In this document: piece by piece, positions 1-11,363 of the stretch
Numbering within the stretch: position 1 is the first letter of the stretch
Layout: every line of letters begins with the position of its first letter
Source of the DNA: Apoda limacodes
Lineage: Eukaryota > Arthropoda > Insecta > Lepidoptera > Limacodidae
Assembly: GCA_946406115.1 (NCBI GenBank)
Contig: OX291557.1
Location: 466,501-530,500, forward strand
Direction: 5' to 3'
DNA: 64,000 bases
Notes under the pieces: model-generated
What the model was told of the DNA's origin: nothing
Seen by the model: the letters and a program-made list of their open reading frames with translations, nothing else
Database searches by the model: none
Made by a program: the position numbers and the translations under genes

Positions 1-1340
1 TTTCTAAAATTTATCTGATGCGCGATCAGTACGAAAAACTTTGTTTTACTACTGTTGTTTCTGATCTAAGTCCATTGGAATGTGACGAAGATGTCGATCA
101 GATATTTAAATTGCTAAAAATCTGGAAAGCCAAAGTTGATTTATTAACAATTTCTAGCGGAAAGTTGTCTTAAGTTGATGTTGAAGCGATTTTCCAGCAC
201 TTAATGCATAGATTTGCAAAAATTTGTTTAGATGAGGATGAGGATGAATCTCTCAAAGATAAGTTCTCAGACCTTTCATTAGACTTTACTGAAAGTTCTA
301 AGGTTTATATTGATAAAAATTCGACAATGTCGAATATGTTGAGGTAAGACTAGTATTTCTACTTCTAAAAATACTGAAAAAATCGTTGTAATTGAACGCT
401 CTCCTCTTGTAGATTTCAAAAAGTTCACGTACGATGGTCAATCTTGTCCAATTGAAATCTTAAGCAACGTGACTGAAATGGCTTCATTTAAGTGTGTTTC
501 GGATGACAAATTAAATTCACTTTTGTTTGAAATATTGAGCGGGCCAGCACTCGAAAGGTTCCGTAACAAAAAAGATTTACTAATAAATTGGAATTTATTC
601 AAAACCGATTTTGTTAAGGATTTTGAGGTTCCAGGCTGACTATTTCTTAAGAAGAAAAATTTGAGGCTAGAAAACAAAAATCTAATGAAAAGGCCATAAT
701 TTCTATAACTGAGGTGCAATCTTTATGCAAAAAACTTAAGTCCCCAATGTCAGAATATGAGATAATATCTATTCTACGTAGAAACCTACTACCTAATTTC
801 GCAATACAATTGCGCTGACATTGTTTCTATTGACTCTATGTTTCAAGCTTGTAAGTGGTTAGAAACGTCTATCGCGATGAATACTTCTATTCCTAGCACA
901 AGCTCTCTTAAGACTTCTAATAATATTCTTTCTACTACTCTAGAAAACAAGGTTAGTCTTGTACAGTCTACTTCTAAAACTGACAAGAGAAACTTACGTT
1001 TTAGATGTAACTCTGAATCGCACACCACGTTACAATGTTACTTTCGTGACATTGTATGTTTTGGCTGTGGCCGTAAAGACGTACGTGTGATCGATTGTCC
1101 TAATTGTTCTCCTACTTCGACAATTAGTGCATCTAGACCTACTCGAAAGTATAAGCATTTTAAACCACAAAGTGGTGAAAAAATGTCACTTTTTTTAAGG
1201 GTCCAAATCCAAAAAACTTGAAAGAGAGAACCCTACTTCTAATACTGATTTTAAGCCAAATCACTTTTCAAAGAAAAGTTTTTCAAACATGAAAAATGAA
1301 AAGTTGATCCCTAAGAAAATCGATTTTTGTGCTAAAGATA
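1..1340 (+). pseudogene. gag: Gypsy-A gag remnant
   Basis: Structural polyprotein remnant. The stretch translates on + with scattered stops; the part at 838-1221 ends in a cysteine-rich nucleocapsid-like segment (CFGCG then DCPNC). The same cysteine layout (CYRCG then DCPNC) occurs in the Gypsy-B gag at 11645-12049, so the two elements are related. Upstream, 360-830 resembles the capsid region of Gypsy-B (12195-12671). The reading frame is broken at several places (for example near 350 and 640), and the 3' end stops at the foldback insertion. The start of gag lies before the window. Confidence 0.7.
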
Positions 1341-2281
1341 TAGTCTATTAAAATGTTACATGAGCTGTGCATTTTTTAGAGGACGCAATTTTATTTTTGG
1401 GACATGTGCGGGGGGTCAATCGAAGCTTAACCTCGAGTTTGAGGGGTCGCCACCCTTGTCATCCGGCCGCCATCTTGGAAAAAGGGGTGAAAACACTTTT
1501 TTCGCGATATCTCGGAAACTATGCGTCTTACAAAAAAATCGTAAAGACATAATTCGTAGCAAATTGTTTTGCCTACATATATGTTGATATAATTTTTTTA
1601 TATCAGATTAAAAATTAAAGAAGTTATAAGATAAAAATTATCTTTTTTGCTCTATAACTTTTTTTTTGTATATTTTACAAAAAAATTACCTGAGACCAAT
1701 CTTGTAGGTGATCTTTTGAGGAAAATTTTTCTCTGTAATTTTATTTAATTTCATTCATTTAAAACGCTGTTACAGCGCTCCAAAGTTGACCGGTTAGTCA
1801 ATGCTCATGAGAATCCGGTCAAAACGAAATGTTTAACTTAATTTTGTTTTTTTTTTATTGTAAATATATTCTTAAATATTTTTTTGTTAAATTCGTACAA
1901 CTTTTCTTATTCATTCCTAACTCTTTTTCCCGCCACCTATAGAGCAAAAAGATTTTTTTTTTAAATTTTCTCACTTTTTTGCTTATAACTTCTTTAATTT
2001 TTAATTTAGGGCATAAAAATATATAAAACATATTTGTAGGCAAAACAATTTGCTACCAATTATGTCTTTACGATTTTTTTTGTAAGACGCTTAGTTTCCG
2101 AGATATCGCGAAAAAAGTGTTTTCACCCCATTTTTCAAGATGGCGGCCGGATGACAAGGGTGGTGACCCCTCAAACTCGAGGTTAAGCTTCTATTGACCC
2201 CCACACAGGTCCCAAAAATAAAATTACGTCCTCTAACAAATGCAATATTCGGTCCTTAAATTGTAACATTTCAATGGACTA
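1341..2281. mobile_element. Foldback (long inverted repeat) DNA element
   Basis: Arms 1341-1664 and about 1938-2281 are inverted copies of each other at roughly 90 percent identity by eye. They are separated by a loop of about 270 bp that itself contains a small hairpin (TTGACCGG near 1785 pairing with CCGGTCAA near 1813). The tips TAGTCTATTAAAATG and CATTTCAATGGACTA are inverted matches, and both sides are flanked by ATA (1338-1340, 2282-2284), a possible 3-bp target duplication. No transposase is encoded; short ORFs in it are incidental. It interrupts Gypsy-A between gag and protease. The superfamily is uncertain. Confidence 0.8.
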
Positions 2282-2284
2282 ATA

Positions 2285-2561
2285 GTACACACAAAAAGTC
2301 GAAATCTTGTATGCAATCTGTCACTCAACATGTCAACTTCTTTGATAAATGCGAGTGGGATGCATGGCTTAAAACGGTAAAAATCTTTTCGAAATCTTAA
2401 AAAAAAGATTCGGTTCTCTTTAAAGAAAATGATTTTGTACATCGTTATGTAAATATCTCTGTACTATAACTCTGTAATCTTACTTTATGTGGTTTGTTAG
2501 ATAGCGGCAGCGCGATCTCTATTTTAGGTAATAACTCACATCTCGTACTCTGCGAGAATGG
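2285..2561 (+). pseudogene. pol: Gypsy-A protease, 5' part
   Basis: About 2485-2560 encodes LLDSGSAISILGNNSHL, an aspartic protease active-site motif (D-S-G) followed by a segment shared with the Gypsy-B protease near 11570-11620. The stretch 2285-2480 between the foldback and this motif is degenerate. The frame runs into the target duplication ATGG at 2558-2561 and resumes after 15705 on the far side of Gypsy-B. Confidence 0.75.
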
Positions 2562-3080
2562 TGGGAAAACTCGATTCCCCAGGGGAAGATAAATGAAAAG
2601 ATAGGTGTAGTTCGTAAATACAATTTAATTATAGTTCCCTATACGATAGCACTTTACAAAAATTGATTAATTTCAATCCCTATTATGCCATACACAATTA
2701 TACTTCTTCGTTTCGGAAATTTTTCATTTTGCCGTCTTTTCTTATTTTGACGACCGTATTCCATTTTTTACCCCAGTCGACTCTATTATCGCCAAAGTTG
2801 GCAAATCGTGGTACGACGTGATTAATCCAATGGATTAAGACAATCTATGTCAACTCCATATATTTCCCGAATTTTCAAGATATGGAAAAGGGAATACGAT
2901 AAAGGCAAAAAGGCCCAATCCACAAAAAATCAAGGTCTTCATAGACCCTACTAATAAAACAGAATTATTTATTTATTTATTTATTTATTAAATTATTTAC
3001 ATTATTATACCTTACAGTTACATATGAACCAATTTGTTCAACAATGACAAGTGCAGACACACAATACCTTAAAACTAAAC

Positions 3081-4859
3081 CTACAGAGACTGTTCTATAT
3101 ACTTCAGTGCACATTTAACAAACATCCATTCTGATGAGTTGAATAAATCTAATTCCGTGTTTTGGCCGAGAATATTGTTTATAGCTCGCAGAGCTCGAGA
3201 AATCGGAGCTTCGCGCAGTACATTAGACTGTGCGCGCGGGTCCGTGAAAAGCCGGTGGCTTCGCGCTCTACCGTATTTTTCAGGTACATAAAAGTTTACC
3301 TGCTCCAATAAACTTGGTAGAATTTTTTTTCCTCTTATCAACCTATAAATGTACACTACTAATGCCATAAGACGTCTTAATTGTAACGTATTATATCCTA
3401 CCATACCATTAACGAATAAGGAAGGATATAAATACGGATAATAACCGTATTGTTTCTTAAATAAACACCGCAGAAACTTTTTCTGAACTCTTTCCACCAT
3501 GAGAATATAAGTACTCTCATGGGGATTCCAGACGATTGCGTTAAATTCTAACTGATTCCTAACATATGTGTTGTACAAAACAGTTAATGTATGAGGATCA
3601 TTAAAGTCTCTTGCTTGTCTCATCACCCAACCTAAGTTTTTTCTTGCCCTGCTACACAAGTCTAAGATGTGGTCATTAAACTTCAACTTATCGTTAAATA
3701 ACAAGCCAAGGTCCTTTACAGTTCCGTGCAAGCGAGTAATTTGTGTTCCTGCTAAGGTGTATTCATGCTCAATTTTATTTGTCCGACGTGTGAAAGACAT
3801 AACCGCACATTTATCCACATTCAATTCGAGCATATTCTCCTCACTCCAATCGTTTATCTGATTGATATTCTCCTGAAAATGTAAACAATCACTATCTGTC
3901 TCTATTTTCATGACCAACTTTACGTCGTCCGCAAACATAAGAACAAGGCTATCAGAGACTACAGTAGGAAGATCATTTATGAATATCAAAAACAGCAATG
4001 GACCCAAATTACTGCCCTGACTTATACCCGATCTTGTGCAATATTCCTCCGATCTACTTTTACCAAACTGAACAAACTGCATCCTATCCGAAAAATAGCT
4101 ACAAAAAAGTTCCAGTAGACTAGGCGTGAAACCAGATTGAGCCATCTTCTTTAATAATGTGTCATTATTTACCCGGTCAAAGACTTTCCGAAAGTCTAAA
4201 TATGCTACATCCACTTGTTTACGTGCATCTATACTACTGCTTACATACGTAACAAATGTCAGTAGGTTACTTGCAGTAGATCTTCCGGGAAGGAACCCAT
4301 GTTGCGCATCTGAAAACCATGGTGACATTTGGGTTCTAATCTCGACATATACTATACTTTCAAAAACTTTTCCAAAAGGACTTTGTACTGCTACTGGTCT
4401 GTAATTATTATATATATTTTTATCACCCGATTTGAAAATAGGGATCACTCGCGAGACTTTCCACTGTTGCGGGTATTCTCTTGTTTCCAAAATTAAATTA
4501 TACAGATATAACAATGGAGCTAACAACGCCTCACTGCAATCTTTAACCACGAAAGGAGGTATTTCATCCGGTCCGCACGAAAACTTCGGCTTCAAACTTC
4601 GAATTGCGGTACGAAGTTGTTTCAGACAAATAGAGTCGACAGATACCCTACACCCTGTGCCTTTTCCACTTTCTTCTCTTAATACCTTGCCTACGTCAAG
4701 CTCTGGAACAGTGTCCAGAAACACATTTTTAAAATGTTGAGCGAATTTGTGTGCTACTTCAGAGTCTGGTAAGGAAAAATCACTACTCTTTAGGTTTTTT
4801 CTGTTGGTTTTAATATAGTTCCAAAAACTACTACTGTCTTTTCTTATTAAACATTCCAT
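3081..4859 (-). CDS. LINE reverse transcriptase (592 aa open frame)
   Basis: Reverse transcriptase of the LINE at 2978-6840; it copies the LINE RNA at the nicked target. Landmarks: GPDEIPPFVVKD at about residues 96-107, LDFRKVFD at 221-228 (motif A, catalytic Asp kept; the usual form is SKAFD), GISQGSNLGPLLF at about 278-290, and FADD at 309-312 (catalytic pair kept). The C-terminal third is the usual LINE thumb and connection region. The true protein would also include the endonuclease upstream; the frame break near 4860-5087 separates them. No stop codon in 592 residues. Confidence 0.85.
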   Translation of the reverse strand: MECLIRKDSSSFWNYIKTNRKNLKSSDFSLPDSEVAHKFAQHFKNVFLDTVPELDVGKVLREESGKGTGCRVSVDSICLKQLRTAIRSLKPKFSCGPDEIPPFVVKDCSEALLAPLLYLYNLILETREYPQQWKVSRVIPIFKSGDKNIYNNYRPVAVQSPFGKVFESIVYVEIRTQMSPWFSDAQHGFLPGRSTASNLLTFVTYVSSSIDARKQVDVAYLDFRKVFDRVNNDTLLKKMAQSGFTPSLLELFCSYFSDRMQFVQFGKSRSEEYCTRSGISQGSNLGPLLFLIFINDLPTVVSDSLVLMFADDVKLVMKIETDSDCLHFQENINQINDWSEENMLELNVDKCAVMSFTRRTNKIEHEYTLAGTQITRLHGTVKDLGLLFNDKLKFNDHILDLCSRARKNLGWVMRQARDFNDPHTLTVLYNTYVRNQLEFNAIVWNPHESTYILMVERVQKKFLRCLFKKQYGYYPYLYPSLFVNGMVGYNTLQLRRLMALVVYIYRLIRGKKILPSLLEQVNFYVPEKYGRARSHRLFTDPRAQSNVLREAPISRALRAINNILGQNTELDLFNSSEWMFVKCALKYIEQSL

Positions 4860-5086
4860 CTTTACTACGTATGTATTGAAAGCCTCCTTAATCTTATTTT
4901 TTTAGAGACCGTCTCAGTTTGGAAAACTCAAAATAATATTGTTCCGATTTACTCCTTTTATACCACTTCCAATATTTATATTTTTGTTTAATGTCGCGAA
5001 TTATTTCAGCTGTAAACCACATCGGATATTGATACCGGTGGTTACAGCTGGATCGCATTTTTATGGGTACGCAATCGCCTATACAC

Positions 5087-5957
5087 TCATAAATTTTTTT
5101 TATAAAAATATGAAACAGCTAAATCTATGTTCTTAAAACTATAAAGGTCTATCCAATCAATATCTAATATATTTTCATATAACCTGGAAAAATCGGCCTT
5201 TCTAAAATTCCACCCTTCGCTTAAGTGCCCATTCAGGTTTATGTTCGAGTCCCAATTTTTACCCTCAAGTTTCATGCCTACGCACAGTGCCGGGTGATGC
5301 CCGCTTTCTGCCGCTATTCCCTCGCTCGCCCTACTCACTATCACATAATTCTCAGATCCATCGCTTAGAACTTAATCTAAAACACGGCCTGAGGCATTGG
5401 TGATGTTATTGTGCTGTATTAACTCACAAAAGGCTGTAAAGTATTCAAAACAGTCCTTTACCTCTTTAGAAGCTGAATAAAGATTAAAATCTCCTAAAAT
5501 GATTATGTTTAACTTATACAATAATAATACTTTTTCTATAATTTGAAAATATCCAAAATAATATTCATCCCCAACCCTAGGTGGTAAGTATACTACAGAG
5601 TATAAAAATTTGTAATTATTGTATGTAATTACAGCACATACAAACTCTATGTTCATAGGAACATCGTTGACATCCAATGTTACAGCTTTTACGCTCATGT
5701 AGCTCGGCACCGCTAATAACACCCCCCCCTCCTCTTCTTCCTTCACCGCGATCACGCCTTAAAACTTTATATCCAGGCGGGAATATTTCATTATCATACA
5801 CACTCTCGTCTAGCCATGATTCTGTTAAAGCTATGATGCATTTTTCTCTCTCCAGTATTGAAAGAAAAACCATATTTGTTTTCCCTTTTACCCCTCCTAC
5901 ATTTTGGTACAAAATGGATACATTTGTGTACATACGTTCCTGACGACACTGGGACAT
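5087..5957 (-). pseudogene. LINE endonuclease domain, frameshifted
   Basis: Apurinic-like endonuclease of the same LINE, which nicks the target DNA. It is spread over three frames: 5957-5616 (LYQNVGGVKGK, then TESWLDE), 5755-5372 (VVYLPP and the catalytic GDFN) and 5344-5087. The normal SDHHP motif near the end reads SGHHP, so the aspartate before the catalytic histidine is lost. A polypyrimidine run (CCCCCCCT on +) near 5720 is a likely frameshift site. Confidence 0.8.
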
Positions 5958-5967
5958 ACTTCCTTTT

Positions 5968-6756
5968 TTAACGAAAATTCCGCCACTTCGACAGTTTCGT
6001 TCCAGCTGGCCAAGTCGTTACACCCAAAAAATACTCGACGTCTTCTTCGCGCACGCCTACCTTAAATGATGAATATCGAGTGCTTTTTATGTTTAATCTT
6101 GTTACCTCATAATCTGCATATGGCTTTTTTCTGTTTAAAAAGTCCCGTACTTGCTCCTCAGTTGTATGGGTTTTCAAGCCCCATACATGCACGTAGGATA
6201 AAATATCCACCGCTTTTAAAACGTCATCCTCCTCGCCTGTAGCCTTTAACGGGGCTGGGCCTTTTCTGAAAGACTTACGACGCTTTTCTTCAGTGATCCA
6301 TTCCCTGTATTTTTCTTTGTCATCGCCAGTGTCCACCGTCTCCGACGCAAGTGGCATTACACTTTGCGGTGCCAACATCTCCCGCACCGGTGGCGCCACC
6401 TCGCTTTTGTCAACAGTACTTTGGCTAACTACATCCTTAGCCAACACTTGAGCACCTCCTCGTCGTCTACGAGATCTGCTGCTAGATGTCGTTGCTGCAT
6501 TCAACTCACCAGATGGCTCTGTTGACAGCGCCCGCATCGACGCTGTTCCGCACTCCTCAATGTTCAAAGTTTAGTTTTTTGTGTTTGTTATCTTCGGAAC
6601 TACCTGTTTTTGTAAACATTTAGCACAACAGCATTCCTGTTTTAATATTGTCAACTCGTCAATTTTCTTAGATTGGTTCTTCACTATTTCACTCAACGCA
6701 TTAATTTTTAGTTCTAAATTGAGAATTGTACCAATGACTTTAGCTTCAAACTCCAT
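5968..6756 (-). pseudogene. LINE ORF1 with one in-frame stop
   Basis: ORF1 protein (RNA binding and chaperone in LINEs). The part from 6756 (MEFEAKV) to the stop at 6571-6573 gives a probable coiled coil and a small cysteine cluster (CCCAKC). The same frame then continues to 5968 through a basic, serine-rich stretch and a C-terminal domain (VHVWGLKTHTTEEQVRDFL), which looks RRM-like. Only the TAA at 6571-6573 interrupts it. It ends 10 bases before the endonuclease frame. Confidence 0.65.
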
Positions 6757-7269
6757 AATAAGCAAAAAAACAATAATTATCCCCACAAAACAATAAAAAA
6801 GGCGCCAGAAGTGATGGGCGCGTCTACCTTGCACGTAACCCAACTATGTTACCTTCTGTGTGATTTATGGGGTAACTCACAAACCGTCGACAGATAATCC
6901 AGGAAATCAAACCTCCTTATGTGCTTTCCTTTTGATCGAATCTATTCCCAAGCACAGGTTCTTATATATGGTCCACGCCGATAAGATTGCACCAGGTAAA
7001 ATAATAAATTATCTGAATCTATTTAAAATTTAAAATTTCTATTTTTTATATCTTACTTTGAGAAAATCCCAACCAGACTGACTTCGAATATTTTTCGATC
7101 TGTCATCTTTTTAAAAATCAGATTTAAAAGAATGTTGACGTAAATGAGTAAGGCATTCCATGCCTGTATGGATATAGAATTTTACAACGATTTTGACATA
7201 ACACGCAAAAGGGTAATTGAAAGCTAATTACACACTACATATACAAAATAAAATACTTCACTCGCTACA

Positions 7270-7290
7270 TGATCCCCCTTCCTCGTGAAA
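7270..7290 (-). other. Gypsy-B polypurine tract
   Basis: Read on -, the bases next to the 3' LTR are GAGGAAGGGGGATCA, a purine run directly upstream of the LTR start TGTAGCGAG. This is the expected plus-strand primer site of an LTR retrotransposon. Confidence 0.7.
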
Positions 7291-8708
7291 ATTCGATTAG
7301 ACGAATTTTCCGGGCTGTTAGTTTAATAATTTAAAAGACAGAACCGATCCCTAAAAACTTACATCACGTACGCTTCTAATAATCTAACCTCATCACTTAT
7401 ACTAACCCAACCTTACACGCTAACCTCATATAATTCCTATACATTCAGCTTCACACGAAGGGCATAACCGCTAAGGAACCCCATGACCGATCTGTAAGGA
7501 ACTTGATGTTACTTGTTGCATCTTGACCAAATGCCTTATTACAACTAGGAATACGATATAAGGCTTATTTAATGAGTTATTCCACCGCTCAAACTCCTCG
7601 ACAAGGGCTTTTTTAAGGAGTTGTCAATCCGTTCCATATTTTGGACATAAGCTTGTTTAATGAGTTGTCATACTGCTCAAGATAAAACCCCGCTGTATTA
7701 AAAACCTTTAATTATGAGATAAATATTAAAGAGACTGTCTAAAATTGCAAGTTTGAAAGTAGCTAGAAAGTAAAACGAGTAAGAAATTAGATAATTAATA
7801 AAGAAAATTAGTTAACATAAATTAAGTATTTTTATATAATCAGCTACAATAGCTTTAAGAATTAATAATGAGCCAAAGATGTCGTGCTCTTTGGTCTCCA
7901 TTTAATAACGCAAAATTCGTATAACCGACCCAAGGAACTCCTTCCTCGGTCTACTACTTAAGAAACTATGTAAAGAAAATTACAATAAATAATGTCGCAG
8001 ACATCAACAAACGAAATTTGTCGTTGTTATAGTAATATTGAGAAAAAATATAAAATAACGTTAAATTACGTTTCAATTACGTGTCAAATAGAGATAGATA
8101 GATAGAAAAATATACAATATAGAAATTACGTCTCTTGACGTGAGACAACAAATAACTTTTTTGAGAATCAGATAAAATATTGAGTAAAATAATGCGTCCA
8201 ATCAAATCAAAGCATCTCCTGCATGCCAATCGAAAGAAAATAAAAAGATAAAAAAAGACAACAAAATATTAATAAAGGCCTAAACGTTATTTTTATAAAA
8301 ACTACGGTGTCGTTCAAATGACTTTTTGAATTTTGAAAAAGGTAAAAGAGGAATATAAATTAAATTAGGTCTAAATGTTATTTTTAAAATAACGACGGTG
8401 TCGTACAAATGACTTTTTGAATTTTAAAGACTTAAAAAAACAACATATCGTGATTAGTAATTTAAAAAACACATCACTAACTCTTAAATTAGTTGCAAAA
8501 CAATTAGGAAAGCATATATTAGCTTCATAAGCAATAATATATAAAGCAAATGCTTTAAAAACCAATTTCTTTGGTCCATTACATAAGTAGTTAATTATAA
8601 TTATATTGCACAAAATGTGCCCTCAATTTAAGAGGTATCTTCAACATTTAAAATCTTTAATATGGTAAATACCCACATTTTTATCATTTTAGTCCACCAG
8701 TTCGTATA
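7291..8708 (-). other. Gypsy-B 3' non-coding stretch, no env seen
   Basis: AT-rich 1.4 kb between integrase and polypurine tract, where an env-like gene would lie in errantivirus-type elements. No frame of useful length is present; a 80-residue frame at 8371-8613 has no recognisable features. Weak internal repeats occur near 7540-7720 (variants of TTTAATGAGTTGTC). Confidence 0.6.
8278..8445. repeat. Imperfect tandem duplication, about 91 bp
   Basis: The block containing GGTGTCGTTCAAATGACTTT (near 8309) recurs as GGTGTCGTACAAATGACTTT (near 8397). Both are preceded by AACGTTATTTTTA or AATGTTATTTTTA, a period of about 91 bp within the Gypsy-B 3' region. Confidence 0.7.
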
Positions 8709-9854
8709 CTACGGCGAAACTTTACGTATAACGCGACATTTTACGAATTTCGGAGCTAGCTTAGTGCTGAAATAAGCACCGGCATCACTTAAAACGTGAT
8801 TGCGTCTCCATACATAATCATTAACATTAAACTCTTTAAAAGTACGACGCAGATTATAATGTTCTGCGTTCTTCTGATGTGCTTTATGTAAAGCTAATTC
8901 AACCTTGTTAAATACATTAGCAAGAAACCCGGTATGCTCAGCATAAATATCCCTGGGCATAAATACGAAATTGTCGAAGTCCTCGTACTTCGCGAAAATA
9001 TTACCATCGGTCACTAATTCACGGCCGAAAACTAAAAACGCTGGTGAATAGCCAGTCGTATGATTACAAGACGAATTAATAGCCATTTGTACTTGTGGAA
9101 TAAATTTGTCCCAAGTTCGGTGGTCTTCGCCTACTAAGGCTGCAATAGCCGTAATGATAGTTTTATTATAACGTTCCACAGTATTTACTTGTGGACAGTA
9201 ACGTGGAGTGTAAAATACTTTTGGAATGTTATATTTTTCCCAAAGATTTTTACAATCGTGACTGGTAAATTGTGAACCATTGTCCATAATTATTGTTTGG
9301 GGTACTCCGTAAACCAAGAAAACATCGTTTTCCAAGGTTTTTAATACATTAGCCGCTGTGGCTTTTTTTAAAGGAAAAATTAAACAGTATTTACTGAAAC
9401 AACATGTGACAACCAAGATGTTTTGATTCCTATCCCTTGTCATTGGTAGAGGACCAACTAAGTCAATGGAGATACATTGAAAAGGACGTGAACAAATTTT
9501 AGGTTTTCCCATGACACCAAATGGGGAATGGTTTTGATGTTTGTAAGCCAAGCATGTAGAACAATCAGCTATGTAGTTAGATATCTGGCGGAACATTCCT
9601 GGCCAATAAAAATCTTTTGATATCTTTTTATAGGTCTTAAAAGCACCAAAATGTGAGTTTGATGGCTCCGTATGTTTAGCTGCAATAATATTAAGCCTAT
9701 CGTTAGGATTCGGAACCTCCTTCCACATGTAATCACTATCAGGTTCCGTTTCAACTTTTTTAAGTAATTTCCCGTCCTTAATACAGAAATCTAAACAATT
9801 TGATGGATTATTTACGCAATTGGTACGCTTTTTTCGTACTCCGATCAGTATCAA
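8709..9854 (-). CDS. pol: Gypsy-B integrase (381 aa open frame)
   Basis: Integrase end of Gypsy-B pol, which inserts the cDNA into DNA. Zinc-binding HHCC: H61, H68, C98, C101. Catalytic triad: D131 (SIDLVGP), D191 (IMDNGSQF), E227 (NTVERYN), a D-35-E spacing typical of retroviral-type integrases. The C-terminal part has the RRTFKEF and NDYVWRRNHVLS features of Ty3/gypsy integrase tails. The frame is open for 381 residues, unlike the rest of pol. The N-terminal start is arbitrary, since this is part of a polyprotein. Confidence 0.85.
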   Translation of the reverse strand: MILIGVRKKRTNCVNNPSNCLDFCIKDGKLLKKVETEPDSDYMWKEVPNPNDRLNIIAAKHTEPSNSHFGAFKTYKKISKDFYWPGMFRQISNYIADCSTCLAYKHQNHSPFGVMGKPKICSRPFQCISIDLVGPLPMTRDRNQNILVVTCCFSKYCLIFPLKKATAANVLKTLENDVFLVYGVPQTIIMDNGSQFTSHDCKNLWEKYNIPKVFYTPRYCPQVNTVERYNKTIITAIAALVGEDHRTWDKFIPQVQMAINSSCNHTTGYSPAFLVFGRELVTDGNIFAKYEDFDNFVFMPRDIYAEHTGFLANVFNKVELALHKAHQKNAEHYNLRRTFKEFNVNDYVWRRNHVLSDAGAYFSTKLAPKFVKCRVIRKVSP

Positions 9855-11363
9855 TTGGTTCTACGTATTTATGGGAAACATCATCTACGTCAGTCTGTAC
9901 GTCAGTTGATGTGTACTATACGATAGGGGTAGACCGAGATAAAATATCAGGAACAACATGGTCCATCTGGCTAACCTACCCGTTGGATAAGATAATTTTA
10001 AAAACCATTTCAATGCAGCATGGTCAGTAAAAATAATAAATTGTTTCCCGTTGTCAAGAAAACAACGCTAATGCTCTAATTCTAGAATAACCGCTAGCGT
10101 TTCTCGCTCCGTAGCCGAGTAATTCCGTTGTTGTTTAGATAAAGACTTACTCATGTATGCCACAACAACCTCATTGCCGTCTACCTTACTCAAAGTATTG
10201 CACCTATGCCAAAACCAGATGCATCACAATGTACACTAAATGGTAGATCATAATTGGGACAAGCTAAAATAGATGTATTTACAAAATGATTTTTCAAAGT
10301 ATTAAGTGCGTTATCCGCTTCTTTTGTCCATTAAAATCTTGGCGTATTTTTACCCGCAGACGTTAATGAATTAAGAGGACCAGCTACAGTACTAAAATTG
10401 GGTATAAAACGCCTTTAGTAACTATCTGTACCTAAAAATCGACGAACCTCCTTACGCGATTTTGGAGTAGGGATTTCAAGGCTTTCCCCTTATCTAGGTC
10501 TGTGCGTAGACCACGTTCGTCCACAATGTAGCCTAGACATTTTAGCTCATTTTTAAAAAACTTACACTTCTCAAAATTAATAGTTAAACGAGCCTTTGTG
10601 AGATTTTCAAGTACTTGATTTAAAAGGGATATGTGTTCTTCGAAAATCTCGCTAATAATGATAATATCATCTAAATATCAGAATACTTTGTTGTTTAAAT
10701 TGGGAGAAAACAAGGAATCCATCAATCTCTGTTGTGTAGCAGGACTATTTGATAACCCGAAGGGTAATCGTTTAAATTCGAAGCTGCCGCGTGTCGGAAC
10801 GTAAAACGCAGTTTTGTTTCTGTCATCTACGTGTAAAGGAATCTGCCAAAATGCTTTTGCGATATCAATACTGCTTAAATATTTCGCATTAGACAAATTA
10901 CCTAAGATTTCATTAATAAAAGGTAAATTATACGCGTCTTTCTTAGTAATTGAATTTAATTTCCTACTATCCAACCAAAATCTCCATTCTCTTACTCAAC
11001 TTAGGCGTAACTAAGACTGGAGATAACCATGGGCTCTCCGCATGGTTCATTAATGTCCCAATTTATCATTTTATCTACTTCTTCACTAAGTACCCGTTGT
11101 CTTTCCGGAGACAGCCTATAATTACGTTGTTTAATCGGTGCGTGATCACCAGTATCTATTCTATGTGTAACTAGATTAGTTTCAACAATAATGCCAGTTT
11201 CCTCAAACGAAATAGCTTTAAAATTACTAATAACTCTGTCCGCCGTCTCTTTTTGATGAGGGGAAAGGTTAATATAAAACTGAATCTTGTTTTCTACTTT
11301 AGAAAGTTCAGAAATATTAGATTTTTTAATTTCGTTCTTAACTTGAAAAAGATTAGGTGCCAA
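9855..11363 (-). pseudogene. pol: Gypsy-B reverse transcriptase and RNase H
   Basis: RT starts in the frame 11363-11001 (HRIDTGDHAPIKQRNYRLSP, the usual RT lead-in). It continues at 10974-10678 (IDIAKAFWQIPL motif A, LPFGLSNSPATQQRLMD) and then YLDDIIII just below 10680, the catalytic aspartates. RNase H follows (HCDASGFGIGA near 10240, TDHAALKWFL near 10000). Frames are broken near 10990, 10680 and several places below, so no continuous product is possible. Confidence 0.8.

Larger units (their letters stand above)
2978..6840 (-). mobile_element. LINE (CR1/Jockey type), nearly full length
   Basis: A - strand non-LTR retrotransposon of about 3.9 kb inserted in the Gypsy-B 3' LTR. In transcription order: ORF1 (6756-5968), apurinic-type endonuclease (5957-5087), reverse transcriptase (4859-3081), short 3' UTR and a tail of AAAT repeats (TTTA repeats on +, 2968-2990). 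One in-frame stop in ORF1 and frameshifts in the endonuclease break it, but RT is one uninterrupted frame. Being inserted in an LTR that is itself nested makes it among the youngest elements here. Clade assignment is by motif recall only. Confidence 0.88.
2562..7269 (-). repeat. Gypsy-B 3' LTR, split by a LINE
   Basis: 2562-2977 matches 14873-15278 and 6841-7269 matches 15279-15701, so this is one LTR divided by the LINE at 2978-6840. It begins TGGGAAAACTC on + and ends CGCTACA at 7269. The uninterrupted LTR reads through the site as GAATTATGGTACC. The flanks here read GAATTAT and CTATGTTACC, so any LINE target duplication is short or mutated. Confidence 0.88.

Noticed and set aside
1360..1587. 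Short frames in the palindrome at 1360-1587 and 1855-2043
   Set aside because: They lie in inverted arms of a non-coding foldback element and show no protein features.
7291..8708. Env gene in the Gypsy-B 3' region
   Set aside because: No open frame above about 80 codons and no transmembrane or signal pattern; position alone is not enough.
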